Below are positions 26,248 through 35,439 of a stretch of DNA of 64,000 bases, one piece after another. This stretch comes from Gandjariella thermophila. GTDB lineage: Bacteria > Actinomycetota > Actinomycetes > Mycobacteriales > Pseudonocardiaceae. The stretch covers positions 1 through 64,000 of the forward strand of contig NZ_BJFL01000027.1 in the NCBI RefSeq assembly GCF_005405885.1. Direction: 5' to 3'. The notes below the pieces were generated by a model, which saw only the letters and a program-made list of their open reading frames with translations, did not search any database and had not been told where the DNA came from. Within the stretch, counting starts at the first letter, position 1. Each line of letters starts with the position of its first letter. A program made the position numbers and the translations under genes.

Positions 26248-28586
26248 GCCAGTGCGATCGCCCCGGATGCACCGGCACGGTGGATGAAACGGGATTCTGC
26301 GATCTGCGTGGACACCAGCAGTCGGTCCGAGCGGCCGCGCCGGCGGCGAGCGGCACGGCCGTGGCCCGCCCGCCGCCCACGCTCACCGCCCCGGCTACGG
26401 CGGCTACCGATCCGTTGGGCGTCGACCACACCACCACGCTGCGATCCACGGCGCGCGAGGGCCGCGGCACGGACGGCGCGAACCGGCCGGACGCGCTGCC
26501 CTGGCTGGCGCAGCCACCGGCACTGGCCAGCCAGCTGTTCACCGGGGTCGCGGTGCCGGAACAGCACCGTGAGTGCGGCAACTGCGGTGCCCCGGTCGGC
26601 CGCAGCCACGACGGGCAACCCGCGCTCACCGAGGGGTTCTGCCCGCGCTGCGCCGCGCCCTACTCGTTCGTGCCCAAGCTGCGCGCCGGCGACCGCGTCG
26701 GCGACCGGTACGAGATCGTCGGTGCGCTCGGCCACGGCGGCCTTTCCTGGGCCTACCTCGCCCAGGACACGCACCTGGGCGGCAGGCAGGTCGTGGTGAA
26801 GGGACTGATCCGGCCCAACGACCCGGACGCCGCAGAATCGGTCGACCGGGAACGCAGGGCCCTCGTGTTGCTCGACCATCCGGGGATCGTGCGGATCTTC
26901 GACTTCGTCACCGAGCTCGATCCGCGCACAGGTGATCCGGTCGGCTACATCGTGATGGAGTACGCCGGCGGGTGGACCCTGCAGAAGCTGAAGATGCAGG
27001 CGTATGCCGGCGAGCGCGAACTGCCGGTGCAGGACGTGATCAGCTACGGGATCCGCATCCTGGACGCGTTCGAGTACCTGCACGAGCGCGGATTTCTCTA
27101 CTGCGACCTCAAGCCGGAGAACGTGATCCACCAGGGCGACCAGGTCCGGCTGATCGACATGGGCGCGGTGCGCGCCATCGACGACCGCACCTCACCGACC
27201 TGGGGTACCCGGGGTTTCCAGGTGTCCCGGCAGGAGATCAGGGCCCGCGGTCTGACCGTCCGCTCCGACCTGTACACGGTGGGCCGGACGCTGCGCGCGC
27301 TGTTCGCGGCCAGCCCGGGCGGCAACCCGCAGCTTCCCGCGCCGCCCGAGATCGAGGCGGGTATCCGGTCGTTCCGGCTGGTCCTCGACCGCGCCTGCCA
27401 CCAGGACTGGGATCAGCGGTTCGCCTCCGCCGCGCAACTGCGCGAGCAGTTAGTCGGCGTGCTGCGGGAGATCACCGCGCTCGCCGGGAAGCGGCCGGAT
27501 CCCAAGCCGTCCACACTGTTCGCGGACCGGCTCGACCTGCTGGACGACGGCCTCGGCGCGGTGCCCCCGCTGACCACCTGGACCGCGGCTCCGGCGAGCG
27601 AGGCCGTGCTGCTGGCCACCGAGGCCACCGACGGCCGGCCGCCGGTGGCCTCGGTGGCCAGCGGGCTGCCCGAGCCGCGGCCGGACGGATCCGATCCGGC
27701 GGCCAGTTTCCTCGCCGGGGTGAGCACCACCGACCCGCGCCGGCTGCTCGACGAACTGGCCACGTTCTGCGATCCCTCGGTGGAGATCGAGCTGTGGCGG
27801 TGCCGGGCGTATCTCGCGCTGGCCCGGCACACCGAGGCGGAGCGGGCGTTGACCGCTGCCGCGGACATCGCACCGGCGCCGCACGACTGGCGGATCACCT
27901 GGCACCGTGGGCTGCTCGCGCTGGCCATGTCCGCGGTGGACCCGAGCCGCCTGCCACGGGCGGACCACCTGTTCACCGCGGTACGTGGCTGGTTGCCGGG
28001 CGAACCGACGCCGCGGCTGGCCCTCGGCTTCACCGCCGAGTACACGGACCGGTTGGCGGACGCCGCCGATCACTACCACTCGGTGTGGCGTACCGACGGC
28101 ACCGCGGTGAGCGCGGCGTTCGGGTTGGCCAGGGTGCACCTCGCCAGCGGTGACCGGGACGCCGCGGTGGCCGTGCTGGACGAGGTGCCGCAACGGTCCC
28201 GGCACTACGACCGGTCGCGGGTCGCCGCGATCCGGTTACGGGCCGGGCATTTCCGGCCCGCCGGACCGCCCCGCCCGGCCGACCTGGCGGACGCCGTGCG
28301 GCGGCTCGCGCCGGAGAACTTCGCCGGTGCGGATGCGGCCCGAGCACGCGCCCGGCTGGTGACCTTCGTCCGCCAGGCCGCCCTGGTCCGGCTTCGGAGC
28401 ATGCCGGCCGCGCCCGGGGAGCTACCCGCCGGGCCCGTCCTCGGCGACCCGGTGACCGAGCGCGGCGTGCGGTCGCTGCTGTCCGCCTCGTTCCGGGAAC
28501 TCGCCGCCCGGCAGGCGGAGACCGAGACGCACCATGACGTCCTCGTCGACCTGGCCAACACGGCCCGTCCCCGGACGTGGTGTTGA
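26244..28586 (+). CDS. PknG-like serine/threonine protein kinase with zinc ribbons and TPR region
   Basis: A 780-residue protein with PknG architecture. An N-terminal zinc-ribbon-like CDRPGC...C (4-19) is followed by a rubredoxin-like pair CGNC (111-114) and CPRC (133-136). The kinase domain starts GALGHGGLSWAYLAQD; the ATP lysine is K186, the catalytic loop YCDLKPENV has D288, and LIDMGAV (304-310) is the metal motif. A TPR-type helical C-terminus follows (about 500-780). Mycobacterial PknG is about 750 residues and is soluble, controlling nitrogen/TCA metabolism through GarA. The start overlaps the protease stop, so translation is coupled. Confidence 0.9.
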   Translation: MSQCDRPGCTGTVDETGFCDLRGHQQSVRAAAPAASGTAVARPPPTLTAPATAATDPLGVDHTTTLRSTAREGRGTDGANRPDALPWLAQPPALASQLFTGVAVPEQHRECGNCGAPVGRSHDGQPALTEGFCPRCAAPYSFVPKLRAGDRVGDRYEIVGALGHGGLSWAYLAQDTHLGGRQVVVKGLIRPNDPDAAESVDRERRALVLLDHPGIVRIFDFVTELDPRTGDPVGYIVMEYAGGWTLQKLKMQAYAGERELPVQDVISYGIRILDAFEYLHERGFLYCDLKPENVIHQGDQVRLIDMGAVRAIDDRTSPTWGTRGFQVSRQEIRARGLTVRSDLYTVGRTLRALFAASPGGNPQLPAPPEIEAGIRSFRLVLDRACHQDWDQRFASAAQLREQLVGVLREITALAGKRPDPKPSTLFADRLDLLDDGLGAVPPLTTWTAAPASEAVLLATEATDGRPPVASVASGLPEPRPDGSDPAASFLAGVSTTDPRRLLDELATFCDPSVEIELWRCRAYLALARHTEAERALTAAADIAPAPHDWRITWHRGLLALAMSAVDPSRLPRADHLFTAVRGWLPGEPTPRLALGFTAEYTDRLADAADHYHSVWRTDGTAVSAAFGLARVHLASGDRDAAVAVLDEVPQRSRHYDRSRVAAIRLRAGHFRPAGPPRPADLADAVRRLAPENFAGADAARARARLVTFVRQAALVRLRSMPAAPGELPAGPVLGDPVTERGVRSLLSASFRELAARQAETETHHDVLVDLANTARPRTWC

Positions 28587-28740
28587 CAGCCTGTTTCCAG
28601 AACCGAACGGAGCCGCGATGAGGAGTACACGAGCGCGCCGGGGCGCCCCGGCAGGCCGAGCAGAGCCGTGGTCCGGGTCGTCCGAGCCCCGGCGACGGGT
28701 CAGCGGCGTGCGTTCGCGGAACGGGCGCTGAGGGGCACAC

Positions 28741-30207
28741 ATGTCGGACCGCGCGGAAACCGGGTTCACCATCACGGTCAGCGAGAACAAGTACCTGGCC
28801 GAGCAGGACACCGAGGTGGTCGCCGTGCTCACGGTGAGCGCGACGGGGCTGGGCCGCCTGTCCACGGTGGACGGAGCAGGGTCGGACACGGCCGAGGTGA
28901 TCCTGCTGGACTGCTCCGGCTCGATGTCCGACCCGCCGACCAAGTTGGCCGCCGCCAAGCGGGCCACGTGCGCGGCCATCGACGCGCTCCGCGACGGTGT
29001 GCGGTTCGCGGTGGTGCGAGGCACCCATGAGGCCGCCCTGGCCTACCCGCAGCGGCCCGGCCTGGCGGTCGCCGACCGGCGGACCAGGACCGAGGCCAAG
29101 GACGCGGTGAACCGGCTGGTCGCCAGCGGTGGCACGGCCATGGGGCGGTGGCTCGCGCTGGGCGGTGAGCTGCTGGCCGACCATCCGTCCGCGGTGCGGC
29201 ACGCGACCCTGATCACCGACGGCCGGCAGGAGCACGAGACCCGGGCGGAGCTGGACGCGGTGCTGGCCGACTGCACCGGTCGTTTCGTCTGCGACGCGCG
29301 GGGCATCGGCGACCACTGGGAACCCACCGAGCTGCTGCACATCGCCGCCGTCCTCAATGGACAGGCCAGGGGTGTGGCCCGGTTCGACGAGATGGTCGCG
29401 GACTTCCGGGACCTGACGGTGGCGGCCATGCGCAGGAGCGTGCCCGACGTCGACCTGCGGGTACGCACCGTGGCGACCGCCAGGCTGCACGAGATCCAGC
29501 AGGTGCACCCCACCTTCGCCGACCTCACCCCGCGGGTGGTGCGCCGCGACGACCGGACCGTCGAGATCGCCACCGGCTCCTGGGCCGACGAGACCCGCGA
29601 GTACCAGGTGCGAATCGCGGTCGACCCGGCCGGCCAGCCCAAGGATGAGGACCTGCTGGCCGCCCGGGTGGACGTGCTGGTGCGCGGCGCCGGCTTCGAC
29701 GCGCGGCCGATCCCGCCCGCGCTGATCCTGGTGCACTGGACCGACGACCCGGGCCTGTTCACCCGCCTGGACGAGAAGGTCACGCACTACGCGGGCCAGG
29801 AGGAACTCGGCGACGCGGTGCGGGCCGGCTGCGACGCGTACAACAGCGGCGACGCGGCCACCGCGGTGGAGCAACTCGGCCGGGCGGTCATGCTGGCCGA
29901 CCGGTCCGGCAACGAGGACATCCTGCGAAACCTGCGTCGGCTGGTGGAGGTCGTCGACGCGGCGGCCGGGTTGGTGCGGCTACGCACGGACGTGCCGCTG
30001 TCGGAAATCCTGGCGACCTACACCGGATCGGTGAGCACCAGCCGCGGCGGCAGGGCGCGGCGACTCGACGCGGAGGGCACCGCCGCCACGGTGTCCCGCA
30101 CCTGCCCGGAGTGCTCGTTCGTCTCGCGGGGTGCGGCGCCGGCGGGTCCGCTGGTGTGCGAGCGGTGCAGCCATCAGTTCCCGGCTCGGCAGGAGGATGC
30201 TCACTGA
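28741..30207 (+). CDS. von Willebrand factor A domain protein with C-terminal zinc ribbon
   Basis: A 488-residue cytosolic protein. The vWA domain has a complete MIDAS metal site: DCSGSMS (D57, S59, S61), T132 in SGGTAMG and D160 in LITDGR. A beta-rich middle region and a helical, TPR-like segment (about 365-425) follow. The C-terminus is a zinc ribbon (CPEC 455-458, CERC 473-476) resembling those of the kinase two genes back. vWA proteins often scaffold multi-protein complexes. A 154-base gap separates it from the kinase gene; no independent promoter is obvious. Confidence 0.85.
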   Translation: MSDRAETGFTITVSENKYLAEQDTEVVAVLTVSATGLGRLSTVDGAGSDTAEVILLDCSGSMSDPPTKLAAAKRATCAAIDALRDGVRFAVVRGTHEAALAYPQRPGLAVADRRTRTEAKDAVNRLVASGGTAMGRWLALGGELLADHPSAVRHATLITDGRQEHETRAELDAVLADCTGRFVCDARGIGDHWEPTELLHIAAVLNGQARGVARFDEMVADFRDLTVAAMRRSVPDVDLRVRTVATARLHEIQQVHPTFADLTPRVVRRDDRTVEIATGSWADETREYQVRIAVDPAGQPKDEDLLAARVDVLVRGAGFDARPIPPALILVHWTDDPGLFTRLDEKVTHYAGQEELGDAVRAGCDAYNSGDAATAVEQLGRAVMLADRSGNEDILRNLRRLVEVVDAAAGLVRLRTDVPLSEILATYTGSVSTSRGGRARRLDAEGTAATVSRTCPECSFVSRGAAPAGPLVCERCSHQFPARQEDAH

Positions 30208-30301
30208 TGCGTGTGTCAGGCCGCGACGCCCTGGCCGACTTCGGCGCTCGCCCCCCCGGCACGGTCGCGAGCGCGCGCGAACCCGCGGAAAGGGAACCGT
30301 C

Positions 30302-31444
30302 GTGACCGCCCCGGCGGGCGCGGCGAGCCGGCTGGGTCGGGTCGTGCGCGCGGACCTACGCCGGCTGACCCTGGTCGACCGGCCGTCCACCACCCGAATC
30401 GTGTTGCGGCGGCTCCGGATGGCGATGCTCGTCGCGATCATGACCGTGCTCGCCACCGCGTACACCGTGTTCACCCACGCCCAGGACACCATCGTGGTGG
30501 CCAGCCAGCGCACCACCCAGGCGATCATGGACGTGTCCTCGGCGGAACAGGCCCTGCGCGAGGCGGACAGTGCGGCGGTGCACGCCTTCGCCGCCGGCGT
30601 GGCGGGTCTGGCCGGACCGGGCAACGAGTACCAGAACCACATCGCGCTCGCCCAGCTCAGCCTGCAACGCGTCGCCGAGGTGAACCAGGCCGGGGTGCTC
30701 GGCGAGCTGACGCTCAGCCAGGTGGACGGCCAGCTCACCGCGTACATCGCCCAGGTCGAGCAGGCGCACGCCGACTATGCCAGCGGCGCCACCCAACTCG
30801 GTCTCGCCGAGACGCTTTACGCCTCCGCGCTGATGCATGCCCAGGACGGCATCCTGGCCGGCCTTTCCTCCCTCGAGGGAACCCAGCGACGCGCCCTGGC
30901 CGACCAGGCGGCGTCCTGGTGGCTGGGGCCGCGCGCGGTGCTGCTCTGGGGAGTCCCGGCCGCGGTCCTGTTCGTCCTGCTGCTGTCCACTCAGCGGTGC
31001 CTGGCGCGGCGGTTCCGGCGGCTGATCAACTGGTGGTTGGCGGCGGCCACGGCGCTGCTGGTGGTGTTGTGCGTGAGCATCGTCATGGTGGTCCGGCAGG
31101 CCGAGGACCGGCTGACCGTGGCCAGGACCAACCTCGAGCAGGTGGTGGCCGATCAGCACGTGTCACTCGGGCCGATCAGCGGTGGCGGAGCGGACCCGGC
31201 GGCGGTCGGGCTGCTGAACGACCGGTGCGCGCAGGGTGCCGGGTTCGGTTGCGGGAGCAGCCAGCCGGCCGCGCCGGACGCGGTCCAGGCCCAGGACGCC
31301 GCGGCAGCCACCGCTGCGGCCGGCGCCGCCGGCGCCGACTACGGCCTGCGCTACGTGATTCCCGGACTCGGCGTGGTCATCGCCGTGCTGATCGTGCTGG
31401 GCGTCGAGGTCCGCGTCCGGGAATACCGCTACGAGGTGAGCTGA
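30302..31444 (+). CDS. four-TM GlnX-like membrane protein
   Basis: A 380-residue membrane protein with TM helices at about 39-58, 208-228, 240-262 and 345-366. It has two predicted extracytoplasmic loops: a long helical one (60-205, many E, Q and A, coiled-coil-like) and a shorter one (265-343) with two cysteines. The layout recalls mycobacterial GlnX, the membrane partner that relays ligand binding from the lipoprotein GlnH to PknG. No catalytic motif is present. GTG 30302 follows GGAAAGGGAACC. The next gene, a solute-binding protein, starts one base after its stop. Confidence 0.7.
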   Translation: MTAPAGAASRLGRVVRADLRRLTLVDRPSTTRIVLRRLRMAMLVAIMTVLATAYTVFTHAQDTIVVASQRTTQAIMDVSSAEQALREADSAAVHAFAAGVAGLAGPGNEYQNHIALAQLSLQRVAEVNQAGVLGELTLSQVDGQLTAYIAQVEQAHADYASGATQLGLAETLYASALMHAQDGILAGLSSLEGTQRRALADQAASWWLGPRAVLLWGVPAAVLFVLLLSTQRCLARRFRRLINWWLAAATALLVVLCVSIVMVVRQAEDRLTVARTNLEQVVADQHVSLGPISGGGADPAAVGLLNDRCAQGAGFGCGSSQPAAPDAVQAQDAAAATAAAGAAGADYGLRYVIPGLGVVIAVLIVLGVEVRVREYRYEVS

Positions 31445-31445
31445 G

Positions 31446-32795
31446 GTGCGCGCGGGACTCGGTCGACTGGCGCTGGCCGTGGCGTTCTCGGCCGGCTGTG
31501 CCGTACCGGCGGCCTGCGCCGGTCCCGCGCCGGCCGGCACGGTGAGCGTGATCGGCAACTGGAGCGGCGCGGAGGAGAACAGCTTCCAGGAGGTCCTGCA
31601 CGAGTTCGAGCGGGAAACCGGGATTCACGCCATCTACCACGGGTCCCAGTCGCTGAACAAGGAACTGGAGACGGACGTGCGGCAGGGTCACCCGCCAGAC
31701 GTGGCCATCGTGTCCAGCCTCGGCCAGTTGGCCGGCTACGCCGCGGCCGGCGTGCTCAAGCCGTTTACCCTGCCCGGCGCCGAAACCAACCGGTACGGCC
31801 GCCAGTGGCTGCGGTGGTCGCAGGATGTGCGACCGGGCGACGCGGCACCGGACCAGTGGTACGCCTTCGTGTTCAAGGCCGATCTGCGCAGCGCGATCTG
31901 GTATGACCCGACGGCGCTGCGCGCGCTGCTCGGCCCACAGGAGACCGCCGCGATGCCGGCCACCTGGGACCAACTGGTCGCGCTGCAGAACCGCATTCGC
32001 GCCGCACATGGCATCCCCTGGTGCGTCGGCATGGAGTCGACGCCGAACTCGGGTTGGCCGGGCACCGACTGGATCGCCGACATCCTGCTGCACCAGTCCG
32101 GCGTCGAGGCCTACCAGGACTGGACGAACGGCCGGCTGCCGTGGACGTCCGCGGTGGTGCGCCAGGCGTGGACCACCTGGGGGTCCCTCGTGCAGGGGCC
32201 GGGTGCGGTGGCCGGCGGCACCCAGGGCGCCCTGCTGACCAACTACGCCGCCGCCGGCAACCTGATGTTCGCCCAGCCGCCGGGGTGCTACCTGGACCAC
32301 AAGGCGGCGTTCGTGATGGCCAACTACCGGGGCGGCACGCCGCCGGCCCAGCCCGGCGCCGATTTCGACTTCTTCCCTTCTCCCGACGCGGGCGGCGGCA
32401 CCGGCGACGTGCGCGAGGTGTCCGCCGACTTCGCCACCATGTTCAACGCCACGCCACAGGCCGAGAAGCTGATCCAGTTCCTGGCCTCGGACGCCGCGCA
32501 GCGGATCTGGCCGGGCATCGCCACGGGCTCGGCGTTCTCGGCCGACGCCGAGTTGCCGCCGAGCGTGTACTCGGACGACGTGAAACGCCGGGTGGCCGCG
32601 ACGCTGCACAGCGGCACGCTCTGTTTCAACGCCTCCGACCTCATGCCGGCATCCCTGAGCGCCGCGTTCAACCAGGCCGTGCTGGCCTACCTGAGCGACC
32701 CCGCGCGGCTGGACGCTCTGCTGGCCCAGTTGGAGAGCCTGCGGCAACAGGCGTACTCGACGCAGACCGGCACATTCAAATGTGGACGCGCGTAG
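31446..32795 (+). CDS. extracellular solute-binding protein (sugar/family-1-type fold)
   Basis: A 449-residue exported binding protein. The N-terminus VRAGLGRLALAVAFSAGCAV is a signal sequence with cysteines that could be lipidated, although the lipobox is imperfect. The mature part shows the family-1/8 SBP pattern: GTVSVIGNWSGAEENSFQEV, FERETGIHAIYHGS, DVRQGHPPDVAIVSS and a WDQLVALQ helix. No ABC permease or ATPase is adjacent. Together with the preceding GlnX-like protein it is more likely a sensor than a transporter. GlnH, by contrast, is a family-3 amino-acid-binding protein, so the ligand probably differs. Confidence 0.8.
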   Translation: MRAGLGRLALAVAFSAGCAVPAACAGPAPAGTVSVIGNWSGAEENSFQEVLHEFERETGIHAIYHGSQSLNKELETDVRQGHPPDVAIVSSLGQLAGYAAAGVLKPFTLPGAETNRYGRQWLRWSQDVRPGDAAPDQWYAFVFKADLRSAIWYDPTALRALLGPQETAAMPATWDQLVALQNRIRAAHGIPWCVGMESTPNSGWPGTDWIADILLHQSGVEAYQDWTNGRLPWTSAVVRQAWTTWGSLVQGPGAVAGGTQGALLTNYAAAGNLMFAQPPGCYLDHKAAFVMANYRGGTPPAQPGADFDFFPSPDAGGGTGDVREVSADFATMFNATPQAEKLIQFLASDAAQRIWPGIATGSAFSADAELPPSVYSDDVKRRVAATLHSGTLCFNASDLMPASLSAAFNQAVLAYLSDPARLDALLAQLESLRQQAYSTQTGTFKCGRA

Positions 32796-32817
32796 CCCTG
32801 TTCGGGAGGGAAGTCAC

Positions 32818-33198
32818 ATGCCGTTGGCCAGGTTCGATCTGGATGGTGGTGGCACGGTGCTCGTCGAGGTGGACCTGCCCGGCGGGCCGGCCCCGGCGGG
32901 ACGGGGCGAGGAGGTGCTGCACGCGGCGAGCAAGACCCTGGAGCGGACGCTCCGTCCGGTCCGTGACGCCGCAGCGGCCGCGCTGGGCCAGTTTCAGTCG
33001 ATGGCTCGGCGGCCGGACGAGGTGGAGATCAAGTTTGGGATCAAGTTGGACGCGGAGGCCGGCGCGGTGATCGCGAAAACCGGGGTGCACGGCCAGTTCG
33101 ATGTGAAGCTGGTCTGGCGGGCCGGCACACCGGACCGGACGGACGGGTCCGTGCCGGCACTCCCGCCGGCTTCCGGTGCTCCACCCCAACCCCGGTAG
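32818..33198 (+). CDS. CU044_2847-type trypsin-co-occurring domain protein
   Basis: A 126-residue protein matching the CU044_2847 (trypsin-co-occurring, Trypco1-like) pattern: an N-terminal strand with a bound-like hydrophobic pair (TVLVEVDLPGG), a helical centre (LRPVRDAAAAALGQFQSM), DEVEIKFGIKLDAEAGAVIA and a final strand FDVKLVWR. The domain is repeatedly found next to trypsin-like proteases in predicted bacterial conflict or signalling systems, possibly as protease target or adaptor. ATG 32818 has GGGAGGGAAG upstream. It closes the six-gene block that began with a trypsin gene. Confidence 0.8.
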   Translation: MPLARFDLDGGGTVLVEVDLPGGPAPAGRGEEVLHAASKTLERTLRPVRDAAAAALGQFQSMARRPDEVEIKFGIKLDAEAGAVIAKTGVHGQFDVKLVWRAGTPDRTDGSVPALPPASGAPPQPR

Positions 33199-33263
33199 CG
33201 CGGGCTGGCGGCTGTGCCCACCATCCCCCGGCAGGGCTCGCGCTCGCCGGCGTCGGACGGTGG

Positions 33264-33662
33264 TCACCACCGACGGGTCGCCCAGAGGAGACGGCCGGTC
33301 GCGACCGGCGCCCAGCAGGCCGCATGCGCCTGCTCCCGGCCGGCGGGTTCGCCGGCCGGGTAGTCGTCCGGGAGCGCGAGAAGGTCCGCAAGCACGTCGG
33401 CGGCCCGGCCGGAAACCTGCCACAGCGTTCGGCGCGGTGCCAGGACGTCGATCTCGGAGGCGGGGATCCGGTTGGCGACGGCGTCGTCCTCGGCATGCAG
33501 CCGCACGACGTCGATGACGTGGTGATGTGCGCGGACACCGATGACCGCGACCAACTCCCCCGCGCCGTCCCGCGGGTGCAGAAACCGGAAACCGCGCAGC
33601 ACCAGCCGGCGCAGGGCGGACTCCGTGTCGGCGCCCGGTTGGCCAGAGGAACTCGTCGTCAT
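33264..33662 (-). CDS. hypothetical protein
   Basis: A 132-residue protein with genome-typical codon use that I do not recognise. It starts MTTSSSGQPGADTESALRRL and contains alternating strands (GRFLHPRD-like turn, ELVAVIGVRAHHHVIDVVRL, EIDVLAPRRTLWQVSG), suggesting a compact alpha/beta domain. The region between its start and the AraC gene serves as a divergent promoter. Function unknown; it points towards the end of the protease-kinase block (convergent). Confidence 0.6.
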   Translation of the reverse strand: MTTSSSGQPGADTESALRRLVLRGFRFLHPRDGAGELVAVIGVRAHHHVIDVVRLHAEDDAVANRIPASEIDVLAPRRTLWQVSGRAADVLADLLALPDDYPAGEPAGREQAHAACWAPVATGRLLWATRRW

Positions 33663-33929
33663 CACCGTCCTCGGCGCTGTTGTCGCCGCGAGCGGGCGGC
33701 ACCGGTACCGCGGACCGACCGCGAACGCCGCGTCCACGCGATACCGCCCGCCCAGCGAGCGGAGTACACCTGTCCCGATGTCGTGGCCAGCACCGTAGGG
33801 CGGTCGGAGCCCCGGGTCTTGGCCATGAGCGCACTGGATCTTGCCCATCCGAGTACCCTCTCGTGGCAAGTAGCGATGGTGCTGTGACCCCTGGTAGTCC
33901 TCGGTGGGCGACCACAAGGTGGTGGAAGC

Positions 33930-34889
33930 GTGGCTGACTTCGTCGCCGACGCGTCGATGCCGGCCGATGACCGGCTGGCCCACTACCAGCAGGCGGCCTC
34001 CACGGCATTCGCTCCGTTGCGCATCAGGCCGGCGAACCTCGACCGCTTCGCCGGGCACATCCGGCACGAGCAGGCCGGCGGTCTGGTCGTCGCGGACATC
34101 CGCTCGGCGCCGGTCACCGTGGCGCGCACCGCCAAGCTGATCACCTCCGGCGACAACGAGATCTACAAGGTCGCCCTGCACGTCTCCGGCACCGCCACGA
34201 TCAGCCAGGACGGGCGGCAGCACCGGCTACGGCCGGGTGATCTGGTCATCTACGACACCACTCGTCCCTACACGCTGGACTTCCGTGAGGACTACCGCAC
34301 CGTCGTGATCGCCTGCCCCCGCGATCGGCTCGCCGCGCACGCCAACGCTCTGAGCAGAACCACGGCCGTGCCAATCGGAACCAACAGCGGTGTTCGACGG
34401 CTGGTGGCCGGTTTCTTCAACGGCCTGGCCGGCGAACTGGACAGCACCGTGCCGGAAGGTGGGGCGTACCTCGCCGACTCGCTGCTCGACATGGTTGTCA
34501 TGGCCTTTCTCGGGCCCGAGCGGCGAAACGACTGCGCTCGGTCCGCGCTGATCGACCGCGTGATCGCGCACTGCGAGGCCAACCTGTCCGACCCCTGCCT
34601 TTCCGTGCACACGGTGGCCAGGGCGCACGGGATATCCACCCGCTACCTGCACAAGCTGTTCGCCACGCGCGACCAGCCGCTGGCCGCATGGATCCGGTCC
34701 CGGCGGCTGGACCGGATTCGCCGCGACCTGGAGAATCCCGGCCTGGCCAACCGCACCGTCGCCGCCATCGCCGCCCGGTGGGGAATGCCCGACCCCGCGC
34801 ACGCGAGCAGGTCGTTCCGGGCCGCCTACGGCATCAGCCCGTCGGAATACCGCAGGCACGCACTGACCGCGCGCGACGCACTCGGGTGA
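33930..34889 (+). CDS. AraC-family transcriptional regulator
   Basis: A 319-residue AraC/XylS protein. The N-terminal part is a cupin-like AraC-binding-like domain (EIYKVALHVSGTATISQDGR, LRPGDLVIYDTTRPY). The C-terminal 100 residues form the double HTH with HTVARAHGISTRYLHKLFAT and AAIAARWGMPDPAHASRSFR. This arrangement is that of the FeaR/NitR-like regulators acting on adjacent catabolic genes. Start is GTG 33930. Its target is unclear; nearest divergent gene is the small hypothetical at 33264-33662. Confidence 0.9.
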   Translation: MADFVADASMPADDRLAHYQQAASTAFAPLRIRPANLDRFAGHIRHEQAGGLVVADIRSAPVTVARTAKLITSGDNEIYKVALHVSGTATISQDGRQHRLRPGDLVIYDTTRPYTLDFREDYRTVVIACPRDRLAAHANALSRTTAVPIGTNSGVRRLVAGFFNGLAGELDSTVPEGGAYLADSLLDMVVMAFLGPERRNDCARSALIDRVIAHCEANLSDPCLSVHTVARAHGISTRYLHKLFATRDQPLAAWIRSRRLDRIRRDLENPGLANRTVAAIAARWGMPDPAHASRSFRAAYGISPSEYRRHALTARDALG

Positions 34890-34936
34890 ACCGCCACGAT
34901 CTACAGCGGTCGTCGCGCACCACGACGTAGCAGAGG

Positions 34937-35209
34937 TCAGCTCGCGCGTGTCGCGCTCGCCTGCGACGGTCCGTGCCGGCCACCGGAGGCGGCCCGATGC
35001 CGGCGTGCTCCGGCGGCGACCATCCAGATCCCCAGGCAGAAGAGCACGGCGAGGACGACGCCCGAGACGAAGATCGCCAAGACGTTGAGGCTCGGCAACG
35101 CGTGCCCAATGATCGTCGGCGTGTAGACCGGGCCACGAATGTTGTCGCGCACGAGCAGTGCCACGAACGCGGCGCTGGCCGCGACCAGAAGCATTCCCAG
35201 GATCCGCAT
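34937..35209 (-). CDS. small two-TM membrane protein
   Basis: A 90-residue protein with two TM helices (about 5-20 and 44-67) separated by a short loop containing PVYTPTIIGHALPS. The C-terminus is basic. The layout is LapA-like (two TMs, short cytosolic tail), but no diagnostic motif confirms that. Convergent to the AraC gene by 47 bases. Confidence 0.65.
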   Translation of the reverse strand: MRILGMLLVAASAAFVALLVRDNIRGPVYTPTIIGHALPSLNVLAIFVSGVVLAVLFCLGIWMVAAGARRHRAASGGRHGPSQASATRAS

Positions 35210-35439
35210 CGCCCTCTCACCTCCGCGGTGATGACCGGGTGGGTACCAGGGTGCTCCGAGACGCGCGTATCCGCCAGGGGCAGCGGATCATCCGGCCGGC
35301 ACGCGGGGCGGGTGGCGTGAACCGGCGCGCGGCACAGCCGGTCAGGTCGTCCTCCCGGCCGACGACCGTGGCGACGACGTGACAAGGGCGAGTTCCCAGG
35401 GCGAAGCCGTCCAGCGCGGCGGTCACATGTGGACGGTCG

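Noticed and set aside
28618-28731. 37-codon arginine-rich frame between kinase and vWA genes
   Set aside because: A GGAG-like site precedes it, but the sequence is low complexity (R, G, S) and has no recognisable pattern. Not supported as a gene.
30207-30305. 32-codon frame overlapping the vWA stop and the GlnX-like start
   Set aside because: It could couple translation (TGATG and GTGA overlaps), but composition is random-like and no family match is seen. Left out of the gene list.
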